Shown here piece after piece: positions 55,443-64,000 of a stretch of 64,000 nt of DNA. Below the pieces are notes generated by a model that saw only the letters and a list, made by a program, of their open reading frames with translations, did not search any database and was not told the origin of the DNA. How positions within the stretch are numbered: the first letter of the stretch is position 1; each line of letters starts with the position of its first letter. The position numbers and the translations under genes were made by a program. The stretch is from Enterobacter quasihormaechei (GTDB taxonomy: Bacteria > Pseudomonadota > Gammaproteobacteria > Enterobacterales > Enterobacteriaceae), in assembly GCF_004331385.1 (NCBI RefSeq), contig NZ_SJON01000004.1, positions 62,001 to 126,000 on the forward strand. The letters run 5' to 3'.

Positions 55443-56231
55443 CTACTTAAGCGTGCAATCGCCGCACTGCTGCACGTCCGGCAGACGGTAGCGCTGACAG
55501 CAGGTACGACGCACCAGAAGTCCCTCACGCGGTACGACGGTGCGGTAAAGAGGGTTATCCCGTCCATCTGAAAGCTGTTTGGCAAAGAAACAGCTCTGAC
55601 GCAGTGCATCCACTTTTTCGTCGCCGAGCAGCGGCTTCATCTCCGTCAAATACCAGTGGATAAGATATCCGGTATTACTCCAGATCAGTTTGCCGTTAAT
55701 CTCTCCCGTCGCTTCCAGGACATCCACCACCGGAACCAGCGCGCGCGTAATCAGCGATTCCATACGCGCCTGCGCAGACAGGTGCATCGCGCTGCGATCC
55801 TCATGCACGTCAATCCAGAAACAGGCGGCACGCCCGGTCTCATGAAATTCGACGTGGAAATGCTCCGAAGAGAGATCGAGCATGGTTTCCTGGGTCAACA
55901 ACGCCAGCATGATCGGCGGCACCATCAGCCCGATGTACCACTGAGCCCAGAGGGAAAGCAGCGGTTTGTTTTCCCGCGCAAGCGTAGGCTGATTACGGTA
56001 GATATGATCGGAATAGGCCGCCAGCAGAGAGCGCAGCTCGGCAGGACGTTGCCACTGGGACAGCGTCAGAGCATGATGCGGGGGCGCTTCATCCAGCTTG
56101 ATAAAATCCAGCAGATGGGCGCGCGTTACGGCGATTTTTTCCCGAATGGCGTCCGCAAGCGTCGTCTCCCCGGCGGAGAGTGGAGCGCGCCAGAGCAGGG
56201 GCTCAACGATGTGTGCAGTACGAGTCGCCAT
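55443..56231 (-). CDS. fhuF: Siderophore-iron reductase FhuF
   Basis: A 262-residue ferric reductase that releases iron from hydroxamate siderophores. The C-terminal 2Fe-2S motif is exactly Cys-Cys-X10-Cys-X2-Cys (TCCQRYRLPDVQQCGDC), the FhuF signature. It probably serves the hydroxamate receptor encoded near 5 kb and the chromosomal fhu system. A Fur-like site lies directly upstream. Confidence 0.95.
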   Translation of the reverse strand: MATRTAHIVEPLLWRAPLSAGETTLADAIREKIAVTRAHLLDFIKLDEAPPHHALTLSQWQRPAELRSLLAAYSDHIYRNQPTLARENKPLLSLWAQWYIGLMVPPIMLALLTQETMLDLSSEHFHVEFHETGRAACFWIDVHEDRSAMHLSAQARMESLITRALVPVVDVLEATGEINGKLIWSNTGYLIHWYLTEMKPLLGDEKVDALRQSCFFAKQLSDGRDNPLYRTVVPREGLLVRRTCCQRYRLPDVQQCGDCTLK

Positions 56232-56252
56232 AGTGTGGATTACAAATCTAAA

Positions 56253-56267
56253 TGATAATGATTGCCA
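56253..56267 (-). promoter_or_regulatory. Fur box of fhuF
   Basis: TGATAAT-G-ATTGCCA (56253-56267) matches 12 of 14 positions of the 7-1-7 Fur core, 22 bases before the fhuF start. fhuF is strongly Fur-repressed in E. coli. Confidence 0.8.
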
Positions 56268-56324
56268 ATCCTAACTATAGATAAAACCGAGCGCAAGAGA
56301 TTTATCCTGGCTCTGTGAGGGGGG

Positions 56325-57389
56325 TCAGGCGGTATGCAGCTCTTCGCTCATCAGAATGCTGTTGCGTCCCATGTGCTTGGCTTCATAGAGGGCTTTATCG
56401 GCTTTCGCCAGCGCACCCTCAACGTCTTCACCTTCGTACATGGCAATGCCAATGCTGATGGTCACGTTAGTGGCGACGCTTTCGTTAAACATGTGGGGGA
56501 TTTTAAGATCGTAAACTTTCTGGCGTATGCGTTCTGCCGTCTGGCGTGCTTGCTCCAGCGGAATGTTACTCAACAGAACCATAAATTCTTCCCCGCCAAA
56601 CCGGGCGACCACGTCGCGTGAACGCACGGCATCGCGGATCGCTGCCGAGACGCGGATCAACGCCTGATCGCCCATCATATGGCCGTAATGGTCGTTATAG
56701 GCTTTGAAATGGTCGATATCCATCAGCAGCACGAAGTGCTCGCCGCCGTCGGGCGTGGGGAGATTCTCCAGTCGGCTTTGCAGTCCACGACGGTTATACA
56801 AGCCGGTCAGCGGGTCCATCATGCTGAGATCGGTCAGGGTTTCGCGCTCCTCCAGCAGCTCGGAGAGCAGCTCCTGAGCGAAACGGTCGTTGCGCCGCTG
56901 GATCACGTGATGAATGCCAATGGCGACCATAGGCAGCGCGAAGAAATAGGTCATTCTCAGCCAGTTTTCGGCAGGGCTTAACCACAGGCAGATAATAAAC
57001 GCGGGTAATGAATGTAGCGTAAATGCTTTGATATTACTGGCAAACGCCAGAGCCCCTATAAAAAGCACCGTTAAAAGCGCCATCATTAAAAACGGCGCGC
57101 GATCGTGGGTGATAACTAAAAATTTAGAGACGATCTGCCAGGCCCATAAAAAGCCGAAAATCGCGGAAACCGCGGGAATATTTATTTTCCGCGCGCTGTT
57201 TTTCCAGTGCCAGATGAGTAAGCCGGTGCTGATAGTCAATACGGCAACCAGGGGCACCGATAACACGCGCACGGAATAGAGCGGGTTTGTTATCGAGAAC
57301 AGCGCTGAGGCGGCATTCAGAAATAAAAACAAACGTAAAGATAACTGATATTTCTTGTTGACCAAAGACAGCCAGGATTGTGATGTCAT
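56325..57389 (-). CDS. Membrane-bound diguanylate cyclase (GGDEF)
   Basis: A 354-residue protein with an N-terminal block of about six membrane helices (residues 20-162) and a GGDEF domain (about 185-350). The catalytic motif is GGEEF (265-269), and the inhibitory I-site RSRD (256-259) is intact, five residues before it. 'DPLTGLYNRR' and 'LLMDIDHFKAYNDHYGHMMGD' are also typical. It should make c-di-GMP with product feedback. It sits between fhuF and yjjZ, where E. coli has none. No recognised sensor domain. Confidence 0.9.
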   Translation of the reverse strand: MTSQSWLSLVNKKYQLSLRLFLFLNAASALFSITNPLYSVRVLSVPLVAVLTISTGLLIWHWKNSARKINIPAVSAIFGFLWAWQIVSKFLVITHDRAPFLMMALLTVLFIGALAFASNIKAFTLHSLPAFIICLWLSPAENWLRMTYFFALPMVAIGIHHVIQRRNDRFAQELLSELLEERETLTDLSMMDPLTGLYNRRGLQSRLENLPTPDGGEHFVLLMDIDHFKAYNDHYGHMMGDQALIRVSAAIRDAVRSRDVVARFGGEEFMVLLSNIPLEQARQTAERIRQKVYDLKIPHMFNESVATNVTISIGIAMYEGEDVEGALAKADKALYEAKHMGRNSILMSEELHTA

Positions 57390-57589
57390 ATGCGTGCGTT
57401 TTTATTAAAACTCAATTAAAACAATGCGCCAGGCGTTATTTATTCGTTATGGATGCAAGGAAATTGAATTCTTATTATCAGAAAAACTTTATAGAAAGTT
57501 AACAGGTGTGCAATTTATCACCTTACACATTCTCTGTCATTATGGGAAAGCGATTGTCGAGGCAATTTGTGCCCGCGCATGCTGACAGG

Positions 57590-57627
57590 TGATAATTATT
57601 ATCATATGATATTGGTTATCATTATCA
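57590..57627 (+). promoter_or_regulatory. Extended Fur-binding array before yjjZ
   Basis: 57590-57604 is TGATAAT-T-ATTATCA, a perfect 7-1-7 Fur core. TGATATT-G-GTTATCA (57607-57621) and an overlapping GTTATCATTATCA extend it over about 38 bases, ending 17 bases before the yjjZ ATG. Strong iron repression is expected. Confidence 0.9.
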
Positions 57628-57644
57628 GTGTGAGAGGATAAACC

Positions 57645-57875
57645 ATGTTGAGCAAAGCGCTGGGAAGTGGGTGGGGGATTTTACTGCCTGGTGTCATCCT
57701 TGGCGGCCTGACGTTTGCCGATCTCTCCATTGACGTCTGGAAGGCGATCATTGTTTCAGGGCTGCTGGTGACGTCGGCGATGATCTGGCATAAACAGCTT
57801 CGGCATTACGTGCTGCTGCCGTCTTGCGTTGCGTTGGTCAGTGGAATACTGGTGATTTTGATGAGTCTGAAATAG
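57645..57875 (+). CDS. yjjZ: DUF1435 small membrane protein YjjZ
   Basis: A 76-residue protein with two or three membrane segments, matching E. coli YjjZ (DUF1435) in sequence start (MLSKALGSGWGILLPGVILGG) and in position, between fhuF and the leu tRNAs. GAGAGGA precedes the ATG. The Fur array upstream suggests it is induced by iron starvation. Function unknown. Confidence 0.9.
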   Translation: MLSKALGSGWGILLPGVILGGLTFADLSIDVWKAIIVSGLLVTSAMIWHKQLRHYVLLPSCVALVSGILVILMSLK

Positions 57876-57917
57876 CCGGGAAAAACGAGAGGTACTGCCG
57901 GGAGGATGTAAGATAAT

Positions 57918-58004
57918 TGGTGCGAGGGGGGGGACTTGAACCCCCACGTCCGTAAGGACACTAACACCTGAAGCTAGCGCGTCTACCAATTCCGCCACCT
58001 TCGC
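57918..58004 (-). tRNA. leuV: tRNA-Leu (anticodon CAG), distal copy
   Basis: An 87-base tRNA with encoded CCA. The acceptor GCGAAGG pairs with CUUCGC..., the anticodon loop is CUUCAGGU (CAG, reading CUG), and a long class II variable arm GUCC-UUAC-GGAC is present. Third of three tandem copies on this strand. The symbol follows E. coli order and is nominal, because the copies are nearly identical. Confidence 0.95.
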
Positions 58005-58036
58005 ACAGTCATCTTACTGGTTTGATATCGCCTCGT

Positions 58037-58122
58037 TGGTGCGAGGGGGGGGACTCGAACCCCCACATCCTAAGGACACTAACACCTGAAGCTAGCGCGT
58101 CTACCAATTCCGCCACCTTCGC
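58037..58122 (-). tRNA. leuP: tRNA-Leu (anticodon CAG), middle, divergent copy
   Basis: An 86-base copy, one base shorter than its neighbours. The variable arm reads GUCC-UUA-GGAU instead of GUCC-UUAC-GGAC, and the T loop UUCGAG replaces UUCAAG. The rest is identical, including anticodon CAG and encoded CCA. The arm still folds if a G-U pair is allowed. Confidence 0.93.
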
Positions 58123-58150
58123 CCAGTGCGAGCAATATCAACGTGATTTA

Positions 58151-58237
58151 TGGTGCGAGGGGGGGGACTTGAACCCCCACGTCCGTAAGGACACTAACAC
58201 CTGAAGCTAGCGCGTCTACCAATTCCGCCACCTTCGC
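58151..58237 (-). tRNA. leuQ: tRNA-Leu (anticodon CAG), proximal copy
   Basis: An 87-base tRNA, identical in sequence to the distal copy across the visible tRNA body. It is the first gene after the promoter at 58279-58306. Confidence 0.95.
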
Positions 58238-58278
58238 ATACCATCGACACTGTAAAAGTATCGTAACCACGGAGGCGC

Positions 58279-58306
58279 ATTCTAGATGTTTTCAGCTTTA
58301 CGTCAA
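58279..58306 (-). promoter_or_regulatory. Promoter of the tRNA-Leu operon
   Basis: On the minus strand TTGACG (58301-58306), 16 bases, TAGAAT (58279-58284), then the GC-rich discriminator GCGCCTCCG. This is the structure of a strong, stringently controlled stable-RNA promoter. Confidence 0.85.
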
Positions 58307-58385
58307 CAGAAAATTGCGCACGTTGTTTTGATTGCTGCAAAAATGGGCGATGGCAGCGTCAGCCATCGCCGGACAAAGGCGGGGA

Positions 58386-59414
58386 TTACTTTTTCGCCTG
58401 GCGCGTCATTACGGTGCGATACACCTTAAAGCGGCCCGTCTGGGCGATCACCTCGTGGAAGCCAAAGGTTTCATCCAGCACTTTCGGATAGGCCAGGAAG
58501 GCGTTCGCCACGATACGCAGCTCGCCGCCGCTGTTAAGGTGACGGGTTGCGCCACGGATCAGCGTTTGCGCCGCTTCAAGGCTGGTTTCCATACCGTCGT
58601 GGAACGGCGGGTTAGAGATGATCATATCAAAGCGACCGGTCACGTCGGAGAAGACGTTGCTGGCAATAACGTCGCCTTCGATACCGTTCGCCGCAAGCGT
58701 GGCGCGGCTGGCTTCCACCGCCGGAGCGCTCACGTCACACAGGGTTAAACGCACCTTCGGCGAGTGGCTGGCGAGAACCGTTGACAGCACGCCCGCGCCA
58801 CAGCCAACGTCCAGCACCTTGCCTTTGGTGTGCGGCGTCAGGGTGGACAGCAGCAGCTTGCTGCCCGTATCAAGCGCGTCACGGCTGAATACGCCCGGCA
58901 ACGTTTTGATGGTGAGGCCGTCGAGCTGATACTCGTCCCAGAAGGTGTCGGCATCAAAGGTTGTCTGTTTTTCCAGACGGCCATGATACAGGCCGCAGCG
59001 ACGGGCGCTGTCGATTTTCGTCAGCGGCGCGTAGGCTTCGAGCATCTGCTCTGCGCTACGCACACCGCTGCGGTTCTCACCGACAACGAAAATATCGCAG
59101 CCGACCGGCAGCAGAGAAAGCAGGTTCATCAGCTGGAACTGGGCTTCCGGTTTGTTCTTCGGCCAGTAGTAAATGAACGTATCGCAGTCAGCAATATCGC
59201 TCTGCTCCGCCACCAGGCTAAAGCGCGCGCGCTCGCCCATCTGGCGGCTCAGCACCTGCCAGTGGTGGTAGTACTGGGTGTGGGCACGGCTTTCAGCACA
59301 GTCGAAACGCGCGGGCAGGTCATCCTGCATATCTCCGGCAAACAGAATACGGCTTTCTTCGAAATCATCACTGTGACGCAGCAAGACTTCACTTGCCGGG
59401 GTAAATGCAGACAT
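58386..59414 (-). CDS. rsmC: 16S rRNA (guanine1207-N2)-methyltransferase RsmC
   Basis: A 342-residue enzyme with a degenerate N-terminal methyltransferase domain and an active C-terminal one: SAM loop '[21 protein letters not shown]' and catalytic 'NPPFHDG'. It methylates G1207 of 16S rRNA in 30S subunits. It is divergent from holD, as in E. coli. Confidence 0.96.
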   Translation of the reverse strand: MSAFTPASEVLLRHSDDFEESRILFAGDMQDDLPARFDCAESRAHTQYYHHWQVLSRQMGERARFSLVAEQSDIADCDTFIYYWPKNKPEAQFQLMNLLSLLPVGCDIFVVGENRSGVRSAEQMLEAYAPLTKIDSARRCGLYHGRLEKQTTFDADTFWDEYQLDGLTIKTLPGVFSRDALDTGSKLLLSTLTPHTKGKVLDVGCGAGVLSTVLASHSPKVRLTLCDVSAPAVEASRATLAANGIEGDVIASNVFSDVTGRFDMIISNPPFHDGMETSLEAAQTLIRGATRHLNSGGELRIVANAFLAYPKVLDETFGFHEVIAQTGRFKVYRTVMTRQAKK

Positions 59415-59516
59415 GAATTGTTCCTCAATAAACTCAGGCGGGGATTATAGTAGGTAGATGGCGCAGTTTCGACACATTTGCTATATTTGCGCGCCTGAGA
59501 GACAGGAGTTTTCGCT

Positions 59517-59930
59517 ATGACATCCCGACGAGACTGGCAGTTGCAGCAGCTGGGCATCACCCAGTGGGCTTTGCGTCGCCCGACGGCGTTGCGGGGCGAA
59601 ATAGCCATCTCCATCCCTGCGCATGTCCGCCTGGTGATGGTGGCAGACGCGCCGCCTGCCCTGAATGAACCCCTGATTGAAGATGTCCTTCGCAGCCTGA
59701 AGGTGACAAACGATCAGGTATTACAGCTGGCGCCCGAAAGCGTCGCGATGCTTCCCCCTGACAGCCGCTGTAACAGCTGGCGAATCGGGGCGGTGAATGA
59801 GCTACCCCTTGAAGGCAGCCAGATCAGCTCGCCAGCGCTGGACGAACTGAAAGCCAACCCAAAGGCGCGTAGCGCGCTATGGCAACAAATTTGCGAATAT
59901 GAACACGATTTCTTCCCTCACGACGGCTGA
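59517..59930 (+). CDS. holD: DNA polymerase III psi subunit HolD
   Basis: A 137-residue psi subunit that links the clamp loader to chi and SSB. It begins MTSRRDWQLQQLGITQWALRRPTALRGE as in E. coli, and the N-terminal helix is the chi-binding part. The end overlaps rimI by 32 bases, the conserved arrangement. Confidence 0.95.
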   Translation: MTSRRDWQLQQLGITQWALRRPTALRGEIAISIPAHVRLVMVADAPPALNEPLIEDVLRSLKVTNDQVLQLAPESVAMLPPDSRCNSWRIGAVNELPLEGSQISSPALDELKANPKARSALWQQICEYEHDFFPHDG

Positions 59931-60342
59931 CCTGACCACCGCGTTCGCGATTGAAACCCGCGCCCATGCCTTTCCGTGGAGCGAAAAGACGTTTGCCAGC
60001 AATCAGGGCGAACGCTATTTAAATCTGCGCCTGGACGTGGACGGTACCCTGGCCGCGTTTGCCATTACGCAGGTTGTTCTGGACGAAGCGACGCTGTTTA
60101 ATATCGCGGTCGATCCCGCTTTCCAGCGCCGCGGGCTGGGCAGAGAACTGCTTGAGCACCTCATTCGTGAGCTGGAAACCCGTGACGTTTTCACTCTGTG
60201 GCTGGAGGTGCGCGCGTCTAATGTCGCCGCCATCGCACTTTATGAAAGCTTAGGCTTTAACGAGGCGACCATCCGCCGTAACTACTACCCCACCGCAGAG
60301 GGACGTGAAGACGCCATTATCATGGCTCTGCCGATTGGATAA
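59899..60342 (+). CDS. rimI: Ribosomal protein bS18 alanine N-acetyltransferase RimI
   Basis: A 147-residue GNAT enzyme: '[63 protein letters not shown]' contains the acetyl-CoA loop and the RimI signature. It acetylates the N-terminal alanine of ribosomal protein S18. Confidence 0.96.
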   Translation: MNTISSLTTADLTTAFAIETRAHAFPWSEKTFASNQGERYLNLRLDVDGTLAAFAITQVVLDEATLFNIAVDPAFQRRGLGRELLEHLIRELETRDVFTLWLEVRASNVAAIALYESLGFNEATIRRNYYPTAEGREDAIIMALPIG

Positions 60343-60361
60343 CGAAAATAAGGTTGTAACG

Positions 60362-61039
60362 ATGAAATGGGACTGGATTTTCTTTGATGCCGACGAAACG
60401 CTGTTTACGTTTGACTCGTTCGGCGGCCTACAGCGGATGTTTCTCGACTATAGCGTGGCCTTCACCGCTGAAGATTTTCAGGACTATCAGGCGGTGAATA
60501 AACCGCTGTGGGTGGACTACCAGAACGGAGCCATCACTGCGTTACAGCTTCAGCATCAGCGTTTTGACGCCTGGGCGGAGCGGTTAAAAGTCAGTCCAGG
60601 GGCGCTGAACGAGGCGTTCCTGAATGCGATGGCGGATATCTGCGCGCCGCTGCCCGGCGCCGTTTCCCTGCTGGATTCACTGAAAGGCAAGGTGAAGCTT
60701 GGGATCATCACCAACGGTTTTACCGCGCTTCAGCAGATCCGCCTTGAGCGTACCGGCCTGCGCGATCATTTCGACGCGCTGGTGATCTCCGAGCAGGTGG
60801 GCGTACCGAAGCCGGATCCGCGTATTTTCGATTATGCGCTGGCGCAGGCTGGCAATCCTGACCGCGATCGCGTGCTAATGGTGGGCGATACCGCAGAATC
60901 TGATATTCTGGGGGGTATGAGATCGGGTCTGTCGACCGTCTGGCTGAACGCGCATGGTCGCGAGCTGCCGGAAGGCATCAAGCCGACCTGGACCGTCACG
61001 TCATTGAACGAACTAGAGCAGCTCCTGTGTAAACAATGA
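60362..61039 (+). CDS. yjjG: Nucleotidase YjjG (HAD family)
   Basis: A 225-residue HAD phosphatase: nucleophile motif 'FFDADETLF', motif II 'GIITNG', motif III/IV '[11 protein letters not shown]' and '[15 protein letters not shown]'. In E. coli it removes phosphate from UMP, dUMP and dTMP and clears non-canonical pyrimidine nucleotides. The start at 60362 (MKWDWIFFD) matches E. coli; it follows rimI by 19 bases. Confidence 0.95.
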   Translation: MKWDWIFFDADETLFTFDSFGGLQRMFLDYSVAFTAEDFQDYQAVNKPLWVDYQNGAITALQLQHQRFDAWAERLKVSPGALNEAFLNAMADICAPLPGAVSLLDSLKGKVKLGIITNGFTALQQIRLERTGLRDHFDALVISEQVGVPKPDPRIFDYALAQAGNPDRDRVLMVGDTAESDILGGMRSGLSTVWLNAHGRELPEGIKPTWTVTSLNELEQLLCKQ

Positions 61040-61131
61040 TTGCCTGCCCCCTGTTGATGGGTAAAATAGCCGCATTTTTCGTATTCCATGATGCGCGGCC
61101 TGCTGCCGCGCCTACCTAAGAAGAATTGATT

Positions 61132-62721
61132 ATGACGTTGTCTCCTTATCTGCAAGAGGTGGCCAAACGCCGCACTTTTGCCATTATCTCGCACCCGGAT
61201 GCCGGTAAAACGACCATCACCGAGAAGGTGTTGCTGTTCGGACAGGCGATCCAGACCGCGGGTACCGTTAAAGGCCGTGGCTCCAGCCAGCATGCAAAAT
61301 CTGACTGGATGGAGATGGAAAAGCAGCGTGGTATTTCGATTACCACCTCCGTGATGCAGTTCCCGTATCACGACTGCCTGGTGAACCTGCTGGACACCCC
61401 GGGGCACGAAGACTTCTCCGAAGATACCTACCGTACCCTGACGGCGGTGGACTGCTGCCTGATGGTGATCGACGCCGCGAAAGGTGTTGAAGATCGTACC
61501 CGCAAGCTGATGGAAGTGACCCGTCTGCGCGATACGCCTATCCTCACCTTTATGAACAAACTCGACCGTGACATCCGTGACCCGATGGAGCTGATGGATG
61601 AAGTGGAAAACGAGCTGAAGATCGCCTGCGCGCCCATCACCTGGCCGATTGGCTGCGGCAAGCTGTTCAAAGGGGTTTATCACCTCTATAAAGACGAAAC
61701 CTACCTGTACCAGACCGGTAAGGGCCACACCATTCAGGAAGTCCGCATCGTAAAAGGTCTGGACAACCCGGAGCTGGACGCCGCCGTCGGTGAAGAGCTG
61801 GCCGCCCAGCTGCGCGATGAGCTGGAGCTGGTGCAAGGCGCCTCTCACGAGTTCGACAGAGAGCTGTTCCTGAGCGGCGAAATTACCCCGGTCTTCTTCG
61901 GTACCGCCCTCGGCAACTTCGGCGTTGACCATATGCTCGACGGTCTGGTTGAGTGGGCCCCGCAGCCGATGCCGCGTAAAACCGATACCCGTGAAGTCGA
62001 AGCGAAGGAAGAGAAGTTCTCCGGCTTCGTCTTTAAAATTCAGGCCAACATGGACCCGAAACATCGCGACCGCGTCGCCTTTATGCGCGTAGTGTCCGGT
62101 AAATACGAGAAGGGCATGAAGCTGCGTCAGGTGCGTATCGGCAAAGACGTGGTGATCTCCGACGCGCTGACCTTCATGGCGGGCGACCGTTCGCACGTGG
62201 AAGAAGCCTATCCGGGCGATATCATTGGTCTGCACAACCACGGTACCATTCAGATTGGCGATACCTTCACGCAGGGCGAAATGATGAAGTTCACCGGTAT
62301 CCCGAACTTCGCGCCGGAACTGTTCCGCCGCATTCGCCTGCGCGATCCGCTGAAGCAGAAGCAGCTGCTGAAAGGGCTGGTTCAGCTTTCCGAAGAGGGG
62401 GCTGTACAGGTGTTTCGCCCAATCGCCAACAACGATCTGATCGTGGGCGCGGTGGGTGTGCTTCAGTTTGACGTGGTGGTTGCCCGTCTTAAGAGCGAGT
62501 ACAACGTGGAAGCGATTTACGAATCGGTGAACGTGGCGACCGCGCGCTGGGTTGAGTGTTCAGACGTGAAGAAATTCGAAGAATTTAAGCGTAAGAACGA
62601 AGTTCAGCTGGCGCTGGATGGCGGCGATAATCTGACCTATATCGCCCCAACCATGGTGAACCTGAACCTGACGCAGGAACGTTATCCTGACGTTCAGTTC
62701 CGCAAAACGCGCGAGCATTAA
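61132..62721 (+). CDS. prfC: Peptide chain release factor RF3
   Basis: A 529-residue translational GTPase that frees RF1/RF2 from the ribosome. G1 '[13 protein letters not shown]', G3 '[16 protein letters not shown]', G4 'FMNKLDRD'. Domains II and III follow, ending '[12 protein letters not shown]'. The start at 61132 ([10 protein letters not shown]) matches E. coli; two codons earlier would also be in frame. Confidence 0.97.
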   Translation: MTLSPYLQEVAKRRTFAIISHPDAGKTTITEKVLLFGQAIQTAGTVKGRGSSQHAKSDWMEMEKQRGISITTSVMQFPYHDCLVNLLDTPGHEDFSEDTYRTLTAVDCCLMVIDAAKGVEDRTRKLMEVTRLRDTPILTFMNKLDRDIRDPMELMDEVENELKIACAPITWPIGCGKLFKGVYHLYKDETYLYQTGKGHTIQEVRIVKGLDNPELDAAVGEELAAQLRDELELVQGASHEFDRELFLSGEITPVFFGTALGNFGVDHMLDGLVEWAPQPMPRKTDTREVEAKEEKFSGFVFKIQANMDPKHRDRVAFMRVVSGKYEKGMKLRQVRIGKDVVISDALTFMAGDRSHVEEAYPGDIIGLHNHGTIQIGDTFTQGEMMKFTGIPNFAPELFRRIRLRDPLKQKQLLKGLVQLSEEGAVQVFRPIANNDLIVGAVGVLQFDVVVARLKSEYNVEAIYESVNVATARWVECSDVKKFEEFKRKNEVQLALDGGDNLTYIAPTMVNLNLTQERYPDVQFRKTREH

Positions 62722-62730
62722 TTCCCTCTC

Positions 62731-62754
62731 AGAGCACGGCAGCCGCCGTGCTCT
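62731..62754 (+). terminator. Rho-independent terminator of prfC
   Basis: AGAGCACGGC/GCCGTGCTCT stem with a four-base loop, then TCTTTAATT, ten bases after the prfC stop. Confidence 0.85.
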
Positions 62755-63025
62755 TCTTTAATTCCTGTGTTATTAAACCCTTGCGGAATGTTCTTAATTC
62801 AACGCAATTTTTCGCTATTCGTTCGTTTTTTCCCCAATTCTGAATGCACCCCCGTAATTGTGATCTATATTTAACTCAGTGTTTAGCACCGGGCATGGAT
62901 GAATTAACTGTTCAATGCATGTCCACTGGTTCTCCATTTCGCCCGTGTGTTAATTCGCAATATATAAAACCAAGATTTAGGGAAGTATGTCGCCCAAATA
63001 ACGGGCAAAACACAGGAATAAATCG
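62755..63025. other. osmY upstream region
   Basis: An AT-rich gap of about 270 bases that should hold the RpoS-dependent, osmotically controlled osmY promoter known in E. coli. I see no gene in it and cannot place the -10 with confidence. Confidence 0.5.
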
Positions 63026-63643
63026 ATGAATATGACAAGACTGAAGATTTCTAAAACTCTGCTGGCTGTAACGTTGGGTAGTGTCCTGGTAAGCGGTTCT
63101 GCTCTGGCAGAAACCAGCACCATGGATAAAGCGCAAAATACCGCCAATACCGCAGGGGAAAAAATCGATAGCTCTATGAATAAAGTCGGTAATTTCATGG
63201 ATGACAGCTCTATCACAGCAAAAGTGAAAGCCGCACTGGTGGATCATGAATCCATTAAGAGCACCGATATTTCTGTTAAAACCGACAACAAGGTTGTCAC
63301 CCTGAGCGGTTTCGTTGAAAGCCAGACCCAGGCTGAAGAGGCCGTTAAAGTGGCCAAAGGCGTTGAGGGCGTAAGCTCCGTCAGCGACAAACTGCACGTA
63401 CGTGACAGCAAAGAGTCTTCGGTGAAGGGTTATGCCGGAGATGCAGCAACTACCAGCGAAATCAAAGCTAAACTGTTAGCGGACGACATCGTGCCATCCC
63501 GTATGGTGAAAGTTGAAACCACCGATGGTGTGGTCCAGCTGTCCGGTACGGTTGAGAACCAGGCACAAAGCGATCGTGCTGAATCAATTGCGAAAGCGAT
63601 TGATGGTGTGAAAAGCGTTAAAAACGATCTGAAAACGAAGTAA
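63026..63643 (+). CDS. osmY: Periplasmic hyperosmotic-stress protein OsmY
   Basis: A 205-residue periplasmic protein with signal peptide (about 1-28, SALA/ETST) and two BON domains (about 58-125 and 138-205), each with the 'GxVxSxxQ' glycine motif ('[24 protein letters not shown]', '[24 protein letters not shown]'). It matches E. coli OsmY apart from a variable linker at 29-48. It is a chaperone-like envelope stress protein. Confidence 0.97.
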   Translation: MNMTRLKISKTLLAVTLGSVLVSGSALAETSTMDKAQNTANTAGEKIDSSMNKVGNFMDDSSITAKVKAALVDHESIKSTDISVKTDNKVVTLSGFVESQTQAEEAVKVAKGVEGVSSVSDKLHVRDSKESSVKGYAGDAATTSEIKAKLLADDIVPSRMVKVETTDGVVQLSGTVENQAQSDRAESIAKAIDGVKSVKNDLKTK

Positions 63644-63770
63644 AGCAGCACCACTCGCCCGTCTGGCTTAACGCCGCGGGCGAAATAAAAACGACTCTGG
63701 AAAAACGCCGGTGAGTGGCCTGAGCGCTCACGTTTAGCGGCCGACATTAACTATGGTAAAGGAGAGGCTT

Positions 63771-63932
63771 ATGTTTCGTTGGGGCATTATATTTCTGGTT
63801 ATCGCGTTAATTGCCGCCGCATTGGGCTTTGGTGGACTGGCGGGTACCGCGGCATGGGCAGCGAAAATTGTCTTCGTCGTCGGTATTATTCTGTTCCTGG
63901 TGAGCCTGTTTACGGGTCGACGTCGCCCGTAG
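63771..63932 (+). CDS. ytjA: DUF1328 small membrane protein YtjA
   Basis: A 53-residue hydrophobic protein ([25 protein letters not shown]...) with two membrane helices and a basic end GRRRP. It differs from E. coli YtjA at only a few positions. GGAGAGG precedes the ATG. It lies in the conserved position after osmY. Function unknown. Confidence 0.93.
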   Translation: MFRWGIIFLVIALIAAALGFGGLAGTAAWAAKIVFVVGIILFLVSLFTGRRRP

Positions 63933-63961
63933 CAAACGCAATATTCATTAAACAAACTCAA

Positions 63962-63985
63962 GCCAGTCCTCGTGACTGGCTTTTT
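63962..63985 (+). terminator. Rho-independent terminator of ytjA
   Basis: GCCAGTC/GACTGGC stem with a five-base loop followed by TTTTT, 30 bases after the stop codon, at the edge of the window. Confidence 0.85.
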
Positions 63986-64000
63986 CTCGTTTGAGAACCG

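Noticed and set aside
57756..58204. Short ORFs running across the tRNA-Leu genes on both strands
   Set aside because: Their peptides are translations of tRNA sequence (for example MAELVDALASGVSV), a well-known annotation artefact.

Overview
The window is chromosomal DNA of an enteric bacterium, most likely Enterobacter or a close relative. Many proteins are near-identical to E. coli K-12 proteins (RoxA, YjiR, YjiA, BtsT, OpgB, DnaT, DnaC, YjjP, YjjB, RsmC, PrfC, OsmY). The base composition is GC-rich, REP-type repeats sit in many gene gaps, and the gene order follows the E. coli min 98-99 region: yjiR-yjiS ... yjiA-yjiX-btsT ... hpa ... tsr ... opgB-yjjA-dnaC-dnaT ... yjjB-yjjP-yjjQ-bglJ ... 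fhuF ... yjjZ-leu tRNAs-rsmC-holD-rimI-yjjG-prfC-osmY-ytjA. I see no rRNA, insertion sequence, prophage, CRISPR array or restriction system.

Region 1 (1-21.4 kb) is a mosaic of accessory metabolism and regulation. It holds a DeoR regulator, a second ClpP-like peptidase, the ribosomal oxygenase RoxA, two small stress-type genes, an AraC regulator with a siderophore receptor, the MocR regulators YjiR and a second one beside an AhpD-like protein, a MarR-HlyD-DUF2955 efflux operon, YjiN, a LysE exporter, an AraC regulator, a semialdehyde dehydrogenase, YfaZ, a secreted phytase-like protein with a candidate Pho box, and YjiA/YjiX. The restriction cluster that E. coli K-12 carries between yjiS and yjiA is absent.

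Region 2 (21.5-36.6 kb) begins with the pyruvate symporter BtsT, which has BtsR-type and CRP-type sites upstream. It continues with a complete 4-hydroxyphenylacetate pathway. HpaBC makes homoprotocatechuate, HpaD opens the ring, HpaE, HpaG, HpaF and HpaH process the product, and HpaI yields pyruvate plus succinate semialdehyde. HpaX is the transporter and HpaA and HpaR are the regulators. The serine chemoreceptor gene tsr follows, with a sigma-28 promoter.

Region 3 (36.6-44.5 kb) starts with a six-copy, 46-bp tandem REP array. It then holds an accessory adhesion locus: a GNAT enzyme, a FidL/MarT-like membrane regulator pair, and a spore-coat-U (sigma-type) fimbrial operon. A c-di-GMP phosphodiesterase-like EAL gene and a LuxR-type regulator precede the fimbrial genes on the same strand. 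This locus occupies the place of the L-galactonate genes between tsr and opgB in E. coli.

Region 4 (44.6-64 kb) is the conserved core listed above, with insertions: ohr/ohrR, a YbaK-family deacylase, an orphan PTS IIC gene with a LacI-type operator, and a diguanylate cyclase between fhuF and yjjZ. Three tandem tRNA-Leu(CAG) genes share a strong promoter. Fur-type sites precede fhuF, yjjZ and, less certainly, the siderophore receptor.
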